Source: Pirellulaceae bacterium (GTDB taxonomy: Bacteria > Planctomycetota > Planctomycetia > Pirellulales > Pirellulaceae). Taken from it: DNA of 64,000 bases. Each line of letters opens with the position of its first letter. Positions within the stretch are counted from its first letter, which is position 1. This document shows, piece after piece, positions 33,283-42,500 of this stretch. Below the pieces are notes generated by a model, which did not search any database, was not told the origin of the DNA, and saw only the letters and a program-made list of their open reading frames with translations. The stretch covers positions 62,001-126,000 of the forward strand of contig JADYZV010000070.1 in the NCBI GenBank assembly GCA_020852965.1, given 5' to 3'. The position numbers and the translations under genes are program-made.

Positions 33283-34743
33283 CTACTTCACGCCCGGATC
33301 ACCCAGAATCCACAAATCCTCAATCAAACTGCAACGGCGTTCGCGAGTGAAGGTCAACGGGCTGGTAACCCCTTCACCGGTTGGCCCAGCGATCGAAAAC
33401 GACAGGTAGCCTTCGCCGCCGAGTCCCAAGGCGGCCATGCAGGGACCGTTTTTGACGAACAGTGTCGTATCCATCACGCGCCCCATCTTGGTCATGTTCC
33501 GCACGTCGCGCGTGTGAATGATGCTGGTGTGACGATAGCCGTGCTCGTAGTGCTTGGCCAATTCAATCGCGTGATCGACATCGCGGCAGCGCACAAATGG
33601 AATGAACGGCATCATCTGCTCGACATCCACAAATGGGTGATCGGCGGGAGTTTCACCGTAGAGCAACTCGGTTTTGGGATCGACCGTAACCCCGGCCGCC
33701 TGAGCCAGTTTGGCGGCGTCCTGTCCCAGCATCGCCTTGGTTGGCCCCAAGTGCTTGTGCGAACCTTCGCCGACCTCTTGGAAGGCCGAGTCGGTCAAGC
33801 GAGCTATCTGCGAGCTGTTTAGTGGCACTGCGCCGGCGCGCTGCATGGCAGACATCATGGCGTCAAACACCGAACCGACGACAAAGACTTCCTTCTCAGC
33901 GATGCACAACAGATTGTTGTCGTACGAAGCCCCCGCGATAATGCACTGTGCGGCGCGATCCAAATCGGCCGTCTCGTCGACGACAACTGGCGGATTGCCT
34001 GGACCAGCCACGATGGCTCGCTTGCCACTATTCAGCGCCGCGCGACCCACGGCCGGTCCACCGGTGACGCAGATCAAATTCACATCGCGATTGGTGAAGA
34101 TACTATTGGCCGACTCCAGCGTCGGTTCGGTGATCACACAGATCAAGTTATCGATACCAATATCTGCTGCGATGGCTTGATTGAAGCGTTTCACGCCTTC
34201 CGCAGCTACCAAGCGACCGCTCGGGTGAGGATTGACCACCACCGCATTGCCACCCGCGATCATACTCACCGCATTGCCCGTGATGGTGGGGAGCGAATGA
34301 GTCACCGGTGTAATCGCTCCGATCACACCAAACGGAGCGTGTTCGATAACTGCGAGTCCCTTGTCGCCGCTGTAGGCCTGGGTTGTCAGGAATTCAGTTC
34401 CCGGTGCGCGTCTGCCGAGCGTCTCCAGCTTGTTGATTTTGTGGTCCAGTCGACCGATCTTGGTTTCGTTCATTTCCATCGTACCGAGCTCGACCGCCTG
34501 GCTGATCGAAATGCGACGAATGTGCTCGATGGCTTTCTTGCGATCTTCCATCGGTCGCGTACGGAGCTGTTCGAAGGCGGTGCGGGCCGCCGAGACGGCT
34601 TGTTTGGCACAGGTGAACAAACCGTGCTGACCATTGGCACCAACATTTGCCGCTTGACCGTTCGCGCTCGAACGCTGGCCGCCACGGACTTCTTGGATCA
34701 CTTGGCTCACAACGCTGCGGATAAGCTCTTCGCTAATTTGCAT
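33283..34743 (-). CDS. CoA-acylating aldehyde dehydrogenase (PduP/EutE-like)
   Basis: A 486-residue enzyme that oxidises an aldehyde (lactaldehyde or propionaldehyde type) to acyl-CoA with NAD inside the shell. The N-terminal helix MQISEELIRSVVSQVIQEVR is an encapsulation peptide, followed by a Gly/Ser/Asn linker. The catalytic domain shows APFGVIGAITPVTHSLPT, a GNAVVVNPHP segment, GGPAVGRAAL and the catalytic Cys in NNLLCIAEKE. The Glu/Asn pair of the family appears intact. ATG 34743 has an AGGACC site. It sits between two BMC-P genes. Confidence 0.92.
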   Translation of the reverse strand: MQISEELIRSVVSQVIQEVRGGQRSSANGQAANVGANGQHGLFTCAKQAVSAARTAFEQLRTRPMEDRKKAIEHIRRISISQAVELGTMEMNETKIGRLDHKINKLETLGRRAPGTEFLTTQAYSGDKGLAVIEHAPFGVIGAITPVTHSLPTITGNAVSMIAGGNAVVVNPHPSGRLVAAEGVKRFNQAIAADIGIDNLICVITEPTLESANSIFTNRDVNLICVTGGPAVGRAALNSGKRAIVAGPGNPPVVVDETADLDRAAQCIIAGASYDNNLLCIAEKEVFVVGSVFDAMMSAMQRAGAVPLNSSQIARLTDSAFQEVGEGSHKHLGPTKAMLGQDAAKLAQAAGVTVDPKTELLYGETPADHPFVDVEQMMPFIPFVRCRDVDHAIELAKHYEHGYRHTSIIHTRDVRNMTKMGRVMDTTLFVKNGPCMAALGLGGEGYLSFSIAGPTGEGVTSPLTFTRERRCSLIEDLWILGDPGVK

Positions 34744-34819
34744 CAGATAGGGGTCCTGTTTTACTATTGTTAGCCGTGTTGGCGCTAGCCACGGTTGTTC
34801 TGGGTAACTGTAAATTTAT

Positions 34820-34880
34820 GCGTGGGTGGCACCCTCCTGCGTGCGGGAGGGTCGGGTTATCAGGCCCGGGGAGGGGCTTG
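34820..34880. repeat. GGGAGGGT hairpin element
   Basis: ACCCTCC (34830-34836) and GGAGGGT (34845-34851) flank TGCGTGCG in the 149-base gap between BMC-P and aldehyde dehydrogenase. A related GGCGGGAGGGTCGG stretch lies near 28764. It could slow or attenuate operon transcription (inference). Confidence 0.5.
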
Positions 34881-34892
34881 AATAATGCGGCT

Positions 34893-35201
34893 TTAGTTCT
34901 TTCGGTTGTATACTTCTTGCTTTTCAATATTGACCGAGTCGACGATACCGATGACAGTGCAATCGATCGGCAGCTTTTGCGTTTCGGGCGTGAAGCGTGC
35001 GCTGCTCCCCTGCACGATGAGCACAAAGTCGTCGAGTCCGGCACCGAGCATATCGACGGCGACAAACGTGCGACCCGTCGTGGTCAATTTGTCGCGCGCC
35101 GCGTCGAGCCGATACGGTTCGACGACCAGCAGCTTTTGGCCGCGCATCGATTCGACCTTCTCGGTGGAGACAATCGAGCCGGTTACTTTGGCAACAAACA
35201 T
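34893..35201 (-). CDS. BMC-P vertex protein (EutN/CcmL family), first copy
   Basis: A 102-residue pentameric vertex protein starting MFVAKVTGSIVSTEKVESM, with KLLVVEP, FVAVDMLGAGLDDFVLIVQGSSAR and the C-terminal DCTVIGIVDSV. ATG 35201 has AAAAGG 8 bases upstream; the open frame to 35261 overlaps ackA and is not used. It lies 22 bases after ackA, so the two are translationally close. Confidence 0.93.
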   Translation of the reverse strand: MFVAKVTGSIVSTEKVESMRGQKLLVVEPYRLDAARDKLTTTGRTFVAVDMLGAGLDDFVLIVQGSSARFTPETQKLPIDCTVIGIVDSVNIEKQEVYNRKN

Positions 35202-35223
35202 GGAAACACCTTTTTGATGACTT

Positions 35224-36462
35224 CTAGCGCCCCAGCGCGGCGACGGTTTGTCGCGCGACAATCAGCTCTTCGTTGGTGGGGATAATCCAAATTTGACTGC
35301 GGCTCCCCTGGGCATCCAATCGCGATTCCCCGTGCAGCGTTTCGTTCTTGGTTGGATCGAGTGCAAACCCGAGCTCTTCCAATCCAGCACAGACCGCCGT
35401 GCGAATCTGACGTCCGTTTTCACCGATGCCTCCGGTGAACACCAAGGCATCGCAACCACCCAGGGCGACCAGCATGCCACCCAACTGCCGGCGTATCTCC
35501 GCTACGTACACGTCCAACGCCATCTGTGCGTCGGCTTGGCCCTTGGCCGCCGCCGCTTCCAAATCGCGGATGTCGCCACTGATGCCACCGGACAATCCCA
35601 GCAATCCAGCTTGGGTGGATAGCGCCGACAGCATCTCCTCTAAATTCATTCCCGTATGCTGCATGAGCATCGGCAAGCAGAATGGGTCGATGTCTCCTAC
35701 GCGGTTGTTCTGCGGCAAGCCACTCTGTGGACTCATCCCCATCGTCGTTGCCACACTCTTGCCTGACGCGATGGCGCACAGGCTACTTGAGCCGCCCAGG
35801 TGACACGAGATGACTCGCGCGTCGCTCCGTCCGAGCAGTTCGCTACTTCGCAGAGCAATGTAACGGTGGCTGGCACCGTGAAAGCCCCACTTGCGAATCG
35901 GCAACGCTTCGGCCCACTCCTTCGGCAGCGCATAGCGATGCCAAGCTTCGGGGATGGTGCGATGAAAGTCCGTTTCAAACGCAGCTACCAAGGGTATGTC
36001 GGGAACGGTGGCCGCTAGTTGCCGCATGGCCGCCAAATAGGGCGGATTGTGCGCCGGGGCGACCGACGTTACTTCATCCATGGCCGTTAGCACTTCTTCG
36101 TCGATGCGAAAGACACCTTGCAGTCGGCCCGCATGAACGGCCTTGAAGCCGATAGCGGAAATCTCCTCGGCATTCTTCAAGCAACCATTTTGGGGATCGG
36201 TCAACTGTCCAATGCACGCTTGAACGGCCACCCCGTGGTGAGGCACCGACATTTCCAACGCACCCTGATAATCCCCAATTTGCACCGTACACGGACTAGT
36301 GGGTGAACCGATCCGCTCGACACCACCGCGCGCCAATTGTCGCGCAGAATTCCCAAGCGAACTGGCCGCAGCGTCCCGGCTGCCCGTCGATAGCTCCGCC
36401 GACATATCGAACAAGCGATACTTGAAGCTGGTCGAACCTAGATTCGCGACTAAGACCTTCAT
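35224..36462 (-). CDS. ackA: Acetate/propionate kinase family protein of the BMC
   Basis: A 412-residue ASKHA-fold kinase that makes ATP from an acyl phosphate. It has the phosphate loop [42 protein letters not shown] and the C-terminal TGGIGENG. Compared with canonical AckA, the FDTAFH motif reads FETDFH (catalytic Asp to Glu), VHGG reads VHAG, and MGTRSGDID reads NNRVGDID. These changes may fit another acyl group such as lactyl. ATG 36462 has AGGAG 6 bases upstream. The upstream PduL would supply its substrate. Confidence 0.88.
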   Translation of the reverse strand: MKVLVANLGSTSFKYRLFDMSAELSTGSRDAAASSLGNSARQLARGGVERIGSPTSPCTVQIGDYQGALEMSVPHHGVAVQACIGQLTDPQNGCLKNAEEISAIGFKAVHAGRLQGVFRIDEEVLTAMDEVTSVAPAHNPPYLAAMRQLAATVPDIPLVAAFETDFHRTIPEAWHRYALPKEWAEALPIRKWGFHGASHRYIALRSSELLGRSDARVISCHLGGSSSLCAIASGKSVATTMGMSPQSGLPQNNRVGDIDPFCLPMLMQHTGMNLEEMLSALSTQAGLLGLSGGISGDIRDLEAAAAKGQADAQMALDVYVAEIRRQLGGMLVALGGCDALVFTGGIGENGRQIRTAVCAGLEELGFALDPTKNETLHGESRLDAQGSRSQIWIIPTNEELIVARQTVAALGR

Positions 36463-36560
36463 CCTGGCTCCTGCTGGGATTGGCGTTGATCGTTGCAAGT
36501 TGAGTTTTTCGAGCGAAGTGGAGAGAGAGCTCGCAGCGGGTGCGAACGCTCCGCCCTCGC

Positions 36561-36830
36561 CTACGAGAAAAAAGCGGTGGCGAGTCCTTCGGCCGGGCGA
36601 GGAATGATATGGCTGCTCACCAAATCGCCCACTTGCGAAGCTGCGCTGGCACCCGCTTCAACCGCCGCACGCACGCTGCCAACATCGCCGCTGACCACCG
36701 TGGTGACCAAGCCACCGCCGATGTCGACGCGCTTGACGATTTCTACGTTGGCTGCCTTGACCATCGCGTCGGTCGCTTCAATCAGCGCCAACAGTCCCTT
36801 CGTTTCGATCAATCCGATTGCACTTTGCAT
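36561..36830 (-). CDS. BMC-H hexameric shell protein, second copy
   Basis: An 89-residue single-BMC-domain protein forming hexameric facets with a central pore. It shows [22 protein letters not shown], the pore-region [13 protein letters not shown] and the C-terminal [10 protein letters not shown]. The length is canonical. It is 80 bases downstream of the first BMC-H and 98 upstream of ackA. The pore motif is GGG, like small-metabolite pores. No extended or circularly permuted BMC-T gene is present in this locus. Confidence 0.95.
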   Translation of the reverse strand: MQSAIGLIETKGLLALIEATDAMVKAANVEIVKRVDIGGGLVTTVVSGDVGSVRAAVEAGASAASQVGDLVSSHIIPRPAEGLATAFFS

Positions 36831-36910
36831 ATTGCTTACCTATGAGATAAATGGAGTTATTCAGTTGAATCTGTTTCGTTCGCACCACGGTGTGTTGTCA
36901 CACCATGTTA

Positions 36911-37213
36911 TTAGCCGACCGAGCCGTCCTTGCCGCCAACTTTGAGAACTTTGTGCAAGTCGCTGTGGGGCCGCGCGATGACTTGTACGCTCACCACTTC
37001 GCCCACGCGTCCAGCCGCAGCCGCTCCCGCATCGGTAGCCGCCTTCACAGCCGCCACGTCGCCCGTTACGAAAGCGGAAACCAATCCGCTGCCGACCTTG
37101 TCCCACCCCAGGAATTTGACATTGGCCGCTTTCATCATGGCATCGACCGCTTCGACCAAGGAAACAAATCCCTTGGTTTCGATCATGCCCAGCGCTTCAG
37201 TAATCTGTGCCAT
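36911..37213 (-). CDS. BMC-H hexameric shell protein, first copy
   Basis: A 100-residue BMC-H protein ([49 protein letters not shown]) with a short C-terminal extension ending [11 protein letters not shown] 37213 has GAGGAGA 10 bases upstream; the frame from 37240 adds nine basic residues before the domain and was rejected. It probably forms mixed facets with the neighbouring paralogue. Between it and pduL lies a 134-base gap with repeats. Confidence 0.95.
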   Translation of the reverse strand: MAQITEALGMIETKGFVSLVEAVDAMMKAANVKFLGWDKVGSGLVSAFVTGDVAAVKAATDAGAAAAGRVGEVVSVQVIARPHSDLHKVLKVGGKDGSVG

Positions 37214-37269
37214 ATTCGATTTTCTCCTCGTTTTTGGCATTGGTAAATTAGCTCCAAACTGAGCCGTAA

Positions 37270-37344
37270 AAAGTTAAAGTTAAAGTTAACGTAGCTCGGT
37301 GGTCCCCCACCGAGACCGACGGTGGGGGACCACCGTGCCACGAT
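37270..37344. repeat. Hexamer repeat plus REP-like element, copy 9
   Basis: GTTAAA-type repeats at 37273-37288 are followed by GTAGCTCGGTGGTCCCCCAC (37291) and its mirror GACGGTGGGGGACCACCGTG (37318). They fill the gap between pduL and the first BMC-H gene, so the operon transcript would contain a strong structure here. Confidence 0.75.
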
Positions 37345-37347
37345 CTT

Positions 37348-38076
37348 CTAACGCCCCTTGCACTTGCAATCGCCTTGCGGCTTGAGCTCGACCTGCGTGG
37401 CCGCATCCAAATTGCACGCGTTCCCTTCGTCGGTATCGATATGCACTTCGAGCTTGGCCTTCGCGTCGGCGCGGACCAACAAGTCGTCGAAGGAGACACT
37501 GCACTGGGGACTGCTGATCTTGAGCGTCATGAAGTCGCCGTTCTTGACCCCGTAATAGGCCGCTTCGTCAAAGCTCATGTGAACGTGGCGCGCTGCGCGA
37601 ATCACACCCCGTTCGAGCGTCACCGTGCCTGCCGGTCCCACTAGCACACAACCTGGTGTGCCTTGGATATCGCCCGAATGCCGCACGGGAGCTTGAATCC
37701 CCAACGAGATCGCATCGGTCAGCGCCAATTCGACTTGACTGAATGGCCTGGTGGGGCCCAGCACACGCACCTCGGGGAGCATCCGCTTGCGAGGTCCAAC
37801 GATCATCACGGTCTCTTGTGCCGCGAAAAAGCCATCTTGAAATAGCGGTTTGCCCTGCGTGAGCTTGTGCCCTTTGCCGAACAACTGCTCGACGTGTTCA
37901 TCGGTCAAATGCACGTGCCGAGCGGAGATGCTGACGCGCAGATTCGGCTTGCCCGCTACAGCGCCAGGCGCAGCGTGGGTGGAAGCTGTTGGGGAACCCT
38001 GCACGACGCGCTGCACGATCTGGCGTACCAGCGCTTCGACTTGTTGGCGATCCACGGCTGCAGCGGTCATGGGCAT
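37348..38076 (-). CDS. pduL: Phosphotransacylase PduL with encapsulation helix
   Basis: A 242-residue metal-dependent phosphate acyltransferase that swaps CoA of an acyl-CoA for phosphate. Two zinc-site motifs, SARHVHLT and [12 protein letters not shown], are the hallmark. The N-terminal helix [18 protein letters not shown] is an encapsulation peptide, as known for BMC PduL. A Cys-rich end (GDCKCKGR) is unusual. Two starts are possible, ATG 38076 and ATG 38070; both follow a TTCTTGG heptamer array that leaves only CAAGAA as ribosome site. The regulator stop lies 41 bases before. Confidence 0.92.
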   Translation of the reverse strand: MPMTAAAVDRQQVEALVRQIVQRVVQGSPTASTHAAPGAVAGKPNLRVSISARHVHLTDEHVEQLFGKGHKLTQGKPLFQDGFFAAQETVMIVGPRKRMLPEVRVLGPTRPFSQVELALTDAISLGIQAPVRHSGDIQGTPGCVLVGPAGTVTLERGVIRAARHVHMSFDEAAYYGVKNGDFMTLKISSPQCSVSFDDLLVRADAKAKLEVHIDTDEGNACNLDAATQVELKPQGDCKCKGR

Positions 38077-38079
38077 GTT

Positions 38080-38114
38080 TTCTTGGTTCTTGGTTCTTGG
38101 TTCTTGGTTCTTGG
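38080..38114. repeat. Tandem heptamer (TTCTTGG)5
   Basis: Five perfect copies lie between the DeoR-type regulator stop and the pduL start, a few bases from the start codon. On the minus strand each reads CCAAGAA and is the only purine-rich motif before pduL. Confidence 0.95.
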
Positions 38115-38117
38115 TTC

Positions 38118-38927
38118 TCAAGCCTCGCACTCAGGGTCCGTGGCGTCGCTCTCGTCGCCGGGCGTTACCAATTCGACCCCGGCGCTGGCCAAGCGTTCGC
38201 ACCAGACATCGCTGAGATGTTCGTCGGTCACAACGGTTTGAATTTGGTCGAGCGTACATAGCCGAGCCAACGAGCTCTTGCCAAACTTGCTGCTATCCGC
38301 CACCACGATGGTTTGGTCCGCGCAGTCCATCATCGCTCGCTCGGTCTCGACCAACAGCAAATTGCTGTTGTAGTATCCGCGCGCGTCGACACCGGCGATG
38401 CTGAGAAAGGCTTTTTGAACGTTGAGGGTAGCGAGCATTTGATTCGCGTAGGGTCCGAGCGACACGGCGGTGCGACTGTGAACATAGCCTCCCAGCAGCA
38501 CCAGATCCGCTTGGTCGCTGGCGGCAAATAGGTTGGCAACTGGGAGTGAGTTGGTCACGATTTGCAGTGGTCGACCGACCAACTGCCGTGCGAGTTCGTA
38601 AGTGGTGCTGCCGCCGTCGAGCAGCAGCGTGTCGTGGTTATCGATCAGTCGAGCGGCCGCCTTGGCGACTTGACGCTTACTGTCCCAGTCCCCTGCGCGG
38701 CGATTCTCGAAGAGCTGAAGCGAAGCCCCGCCGCCGGTGTAAAACACCCCGCCGTGCGTTCGCTGCGCCTCCCCTTCGGCCACCAGAGCATCCAAATCGC
38801 GGCGGATCGTCGACTCGCTCACGTCCAGCGCCGAGCGGAGATCGGGGATGGAGGCGAAACCCTGGCTGCGGATCAGCTCCCGCAACCGAGCCCGTCGTCC
38901 ATCGGTTGTACCGCCACCATTGCTCAC
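38118..38927 (-). CDS. DeoR/GlpR family transcriptional regulator
   Basis: A 269-residue repressor-type regulator. Residues about 10-65 are a winged helix ([37 protein letters not shown]). The C-terminal sugar-phosphate-sensing domain shows [22 protein letters not shown] and [10 protein letters not shown]. Such proteins are released from DNA by phosphorylated sugars, which fits the proposed deoxysugar-phosphate substrate of the BMC. It is the first gene of the BMC operon. The start is GTG 38927. A perfect palindrome 93 bases upstream is a candidate operator. Confidence 0.9.
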   Translation of the reverse strand: MSNGGGTTDGRRARLRELIRSQGFASIPDLRSALDVSESTIRRDLDALVAEGEAQRTHGGVFYTGGGASLQLFENRRAGDWDSKRQVAKAAARLIDNHDTLLLDGGSTTYELARQLVGRPLQIVTNSLPVANLFAASDQADLVLLGGYVHSRTAVSLGPYANQMLATLNVQKAFLSIAGVDARGYYNSNLLLVETERAMMDCADQTIVVADSSKFGKSSLARLCTLDQIQTVVTDEHLSDVWCERLASAGVELVTPGDESDATDPECEA

Positions 38928-38979
38928 ATTCAGTCACCAGCAGAGGCTCAAAGATCGATTTCAATCAAAACATGCTTCG

Positions 38980-39007
38980 ATACTACCACAAATGCGACCG
39001 TTTTCAA
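38980..39007 (-). promoter_or_regulatory. Candidate promoter of the BMC operon
   Basis: On the minus strand TTGAAA (39002-39007) and TAGTAT (38980-38985) are 16 bases apart, about 50-80 bases upstream of the regulator start. The match to a sigma-70 pattern is fair, but planctomycete promoters are poorly defined. Confidence 0.4.
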
Positions 39008-39019
39008 TCGTTGCCAAGC

Positions 39020-39040
39020 CACTGTTTTCAGTAAACAGTG
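39020..39040. promoter_or_regulatory. 21-bp palindrome, candidate operator
   Basis: CACTGTTT (39020-39027) and AAACAGTG (39033-39040) are perfect reverse complements with a 5-base centre. The site lies just upstream of the candidate promoter of the DeoR-led operon, fitting an autoregulated operator. Confidence 0.55.
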
Positions 39041-39559
39041 TATTTTGCCTAGTTTTCTGCATTTGCCGTCCTGGAGTAGGCTCGTAACGAGTATTGCGAG
39101 TTACGGCATGGGGCAGCGAGTGCGGATTGGCCCGCACGTGAGTTACGCTGTTGGACAAGATCTTCTGAGCAACAGCCAGCGTTTCGCGTAAATTGTGCCA
39201 AGCAACGTTGGTCTCTACATCAACCGGAATTGGCAGCACTGAAGCTATGCTGGTCCAACCAGCGCAAGAATACCGGCTACGTAGTCGCAGGCGGAAGCAG
39301 AGATGATTTCACTGATCTGGGGACCGGTGCGCCAGAGGGCAGAGCCAGTTATCAGTATGGTCGCAGTAGCCTGTAGCTGCCGCAGGTGCCATCGCCTGCG
39401 CAGGCCGCGAAAGTGGGTTGGCATGTGCTGAGGTTTCATCGGTGACCAATCCGTTGATCAGCATACCTGGTACATTGCAGCCTGCTGCGGCTCGGCGCTA
39501 AACGCAATACCTACTCTTCTATTCGCGCTCATTCGCGTGATTCGTGGGCAGTGCTTTTC
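39041..39559. other. Intergenic region upstream of the BMC operon
   Basis: About 520 bases between the operator region and the giant GspK-like gene. It has some short inverted segments (for example CTGGT/ACCAG near 39250 and GCCTGCGCAGGC near 39390). Small open frames here show no family features. No RNA gene was recognised. Confidence 0.3.
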
Positions 39560-42500
39560 CTATTCGACGATGCGTCGCACTAGCACGCAATTGCCGGTGT
39601 TCAAATCCTGGCCCGGTTCGTAGGCGACTGGGATGGAGCGATCGATCACGTAGAAGCCGCGATGTCGTCGCGACTGACCGTTGTCCCAACCGTACTCGGG
39701 GCCAACCCCCGTCGATGGATCGTATTCGAAGTAGCCCACCGTAATGCGCACCGCGAACACATTCGACCGCGTGGTCGTCAAATTGGCCAGCCGACTGAAG
39801 GGTAAATATTCCGTCTGTGGATTGGGAACGAGAGTGTTAGTCAATTTTAATTCCGGACGCGGCGTAATCAATGTAGCACTTGTCGCCGGATTCACGCGGA
39901 AGATCGTGGCATTAGCTGGTGATTGAATGGCAAGACTATCTAGTGCACCTGCCGTGGGAGCGACGCGTCCCGCTGCCAACGATGATTTAAACACTCCGGG
40001 AAACTCGGTCGGATAATTGCCATTCAAGTTTGTATTGCGTTTATTACCGGTAATCTGCTCGGTGCCAATCGGCACAGAGTAGTACTTGTCGCGACTCTCC
40101 TTCAGATCAAGATATGCCCGTGAACTGCCTCCTGGAACGCGATTGGCATTATCGAGATAGCTCCACTCGAGTCCACGCATAACCTCGACATCTTCCAACG
40201 TGTTGATGTTGACTCGCCCCGGCTCGCGCATTTGGGAGATGCGGTTGTAGGGGGGCATGAGTGGTCCCAGCACTATGACTTCACGCAAATTGGTCAAATC
40301 AAAACTCGCTGGCGGAATTACTTTAGCGGCGTCGCTCCATGGTGAAGGGACCGTGACCAATTCCAAAAGCGTGGCCGCCGTGAAAGAACGTGGCAAAGCG
40401 TTGGTGTTTGTTGTATTATCGGCTTGTTGAAAGAAGTTCGGTAAGTGCCCAAAAGTGTTTGGCAGCCTAAAGTCTGAATAAAGATTGACTGGTGCCGTCG
40501 GTATGGAGAATTCCTGCATCAACTGCCCTGGCGCAGACAGCGGAACCAGCATCAGCTCGTATGGCGACGCGAAATCGCGGTTGTACCACTGTAGGTTGGC
40601 GGGTGGTGTCGAAGGGGCTCCCATGTAGGCCGGAATGGGCACACTTGGCATCGCAAACGCTGAGTTTAAGTAGCCGAGTGTCGTCAGGTTCGGTTCGAGC
40701 GCGGGGGGCGGTGGTGGTCGTGAAGTAGTGCTTTCCGCAGGCAGCTCTTTCTTAAAGTATGCGGTTGTCCCTGGGGCGTCGGGACGACTGCTCGGTTCTT
40801 CACTCGCATACGACAGAAACGTTTGGCCTGCGGCACCACCTATCGCACCATTCTTGGAACGAAATTCGAATTGATACGTGGCAGGAAACTCTGATCCCGA
40901 AGCGTCTTTGACGACATCTTCACCAGAGAAGACCGTCAAATCGATGGGCATCCAGTCGACGGTAATGTAGGGGTTGAAGGTAACGTGATAGGGACGCTCA
41001 GGATCGGCCAATCGTTGCAGGAAAGCAGTACACCAGTCGGGTTGCGTCCCAGGTGTAGCGACTTTTGCCGCTGGACTCGTGGGGGGATGCACCAACTCAT
41101 AGTACTCGTGGATAGGTCCGAGTGTTGCATCGAACGGACTATTCCAAGGTTTTGTATTGGCCCCATCTTTGTAATCATAATAGGCATCGAAAGGTAAATC
41201 TCCGAATCCTTTCACGGGGTTGGGAGGGGAGGTATCATCACTGTTAAGATGCTGGTCAGGCTCTGGGTAGTAGCCGGTATCGGTCGGGTGCGGTTCAGAG
41301 ACATTCAAGCCAACCCATGGAAAGGCCTTGTCCTTATCTATGGTTCCATCGCGCGCGCGGTTCCAGGGAGGGGTGGTGACGGCCGTCATCTGCACGATAT
41401 TCTGGGCTGGTGGGTGAAGAACTGGAGTCGTAGGCGAAGCGCTGGTATAAATATTCGCCCATCCGGGCTGAAATTCGATGCGATGGTCACTGGGTTCGTG
41501 AATGGGAAGCGGGCCGGCGACGGTGGGAATCTTGGAACCGAAGTAGGTCTTTTCACGTGGACCGACAACTAGATATTGGCCACCAGCAAGTAAGACTTTT
41601 GCGTTGCGAGTATCGTCGCTATTGAAGTAAACGTGCGCATCCCGCTCATTGAGGGGAACGGACTGTTTAACTCCTGAGACCGTTTTTGATAAACCCACGG
41701 CCGCTGCGGGAACGTTGCTTATATAGCTATCGTCCATGGGGTCGCGTTGATTGGTGAACCACACCAAGCGATCGATTGAGGGCGTGGGCTGGCTACCACC
41801 AATCGCGTAAGCCAGCCCATTTTTTTTCGCCTCATTGTCAACGTCGCTACCACCGTCAACATCGATAACTTTGTCAACGTAAAGCTGGTACGTAACTGCA
41901 TGCCGACTATTCGGCAATTTGAAGCTCTCGTTGGGAGTCGGCTTGCGATCAGCAGCCACATGGGGTTCGGAAATGGCTACTCGCCAAACTGGATATTTGG
42001 TCGTGCCATCGCTGGGAGTGGCCGCACTAAGATTTAGGAACCGATTTCCACCGCGATCGAAATATAGCGAATTGGCGGTACCGGGAACAAAGCTGCTGTC
42101 GCTCGTGCTGGTAGTGCGAGGACATATAAACTCAAGAAACAACGAGCCCTGCGGAGTGCGGTATTGGTCATAATCGTCATCGGGTGGCATATCAGTAGTC
42201 GTCTTGCCCGTACTGTCCTCTGCCGTGTCCTTGATACGTAAATCGTGCGTAGCTCCGGTCTCGGTCAACAACAGTTCGGGCTGCTCCATGCCCCATACCA
42301 CGTAACCTTGCGGAATCGGAGGGTTATTGATCGGATCGATTGGATCGGGAATGCGAGGGGGGACCCAATAGCTGCCAGTGGGTTTGAGCGTGAACGGATT
42401 GGGATCGTAGGCAAAACGAGTCATGACATGATCGGCATCGCGGAAGTCGATGACGTTGACCGCCCACTGGGCGATGGCTCGCGCGCGATCGTCGTCGATC

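Noticed and set aside
37250..38130. Extended PduL start including RTKNQEP repeats
   Set aside because: The repeats come from the TTCTTGG heptamer and lie upstream of the two ATGs that begin the encapsulation helix.
38961..39239. 92-residue minus-strand open frame upstream of the DeoR gene
   Set aside because: It spans the candidate promoter and operator and has no recognisable motif.
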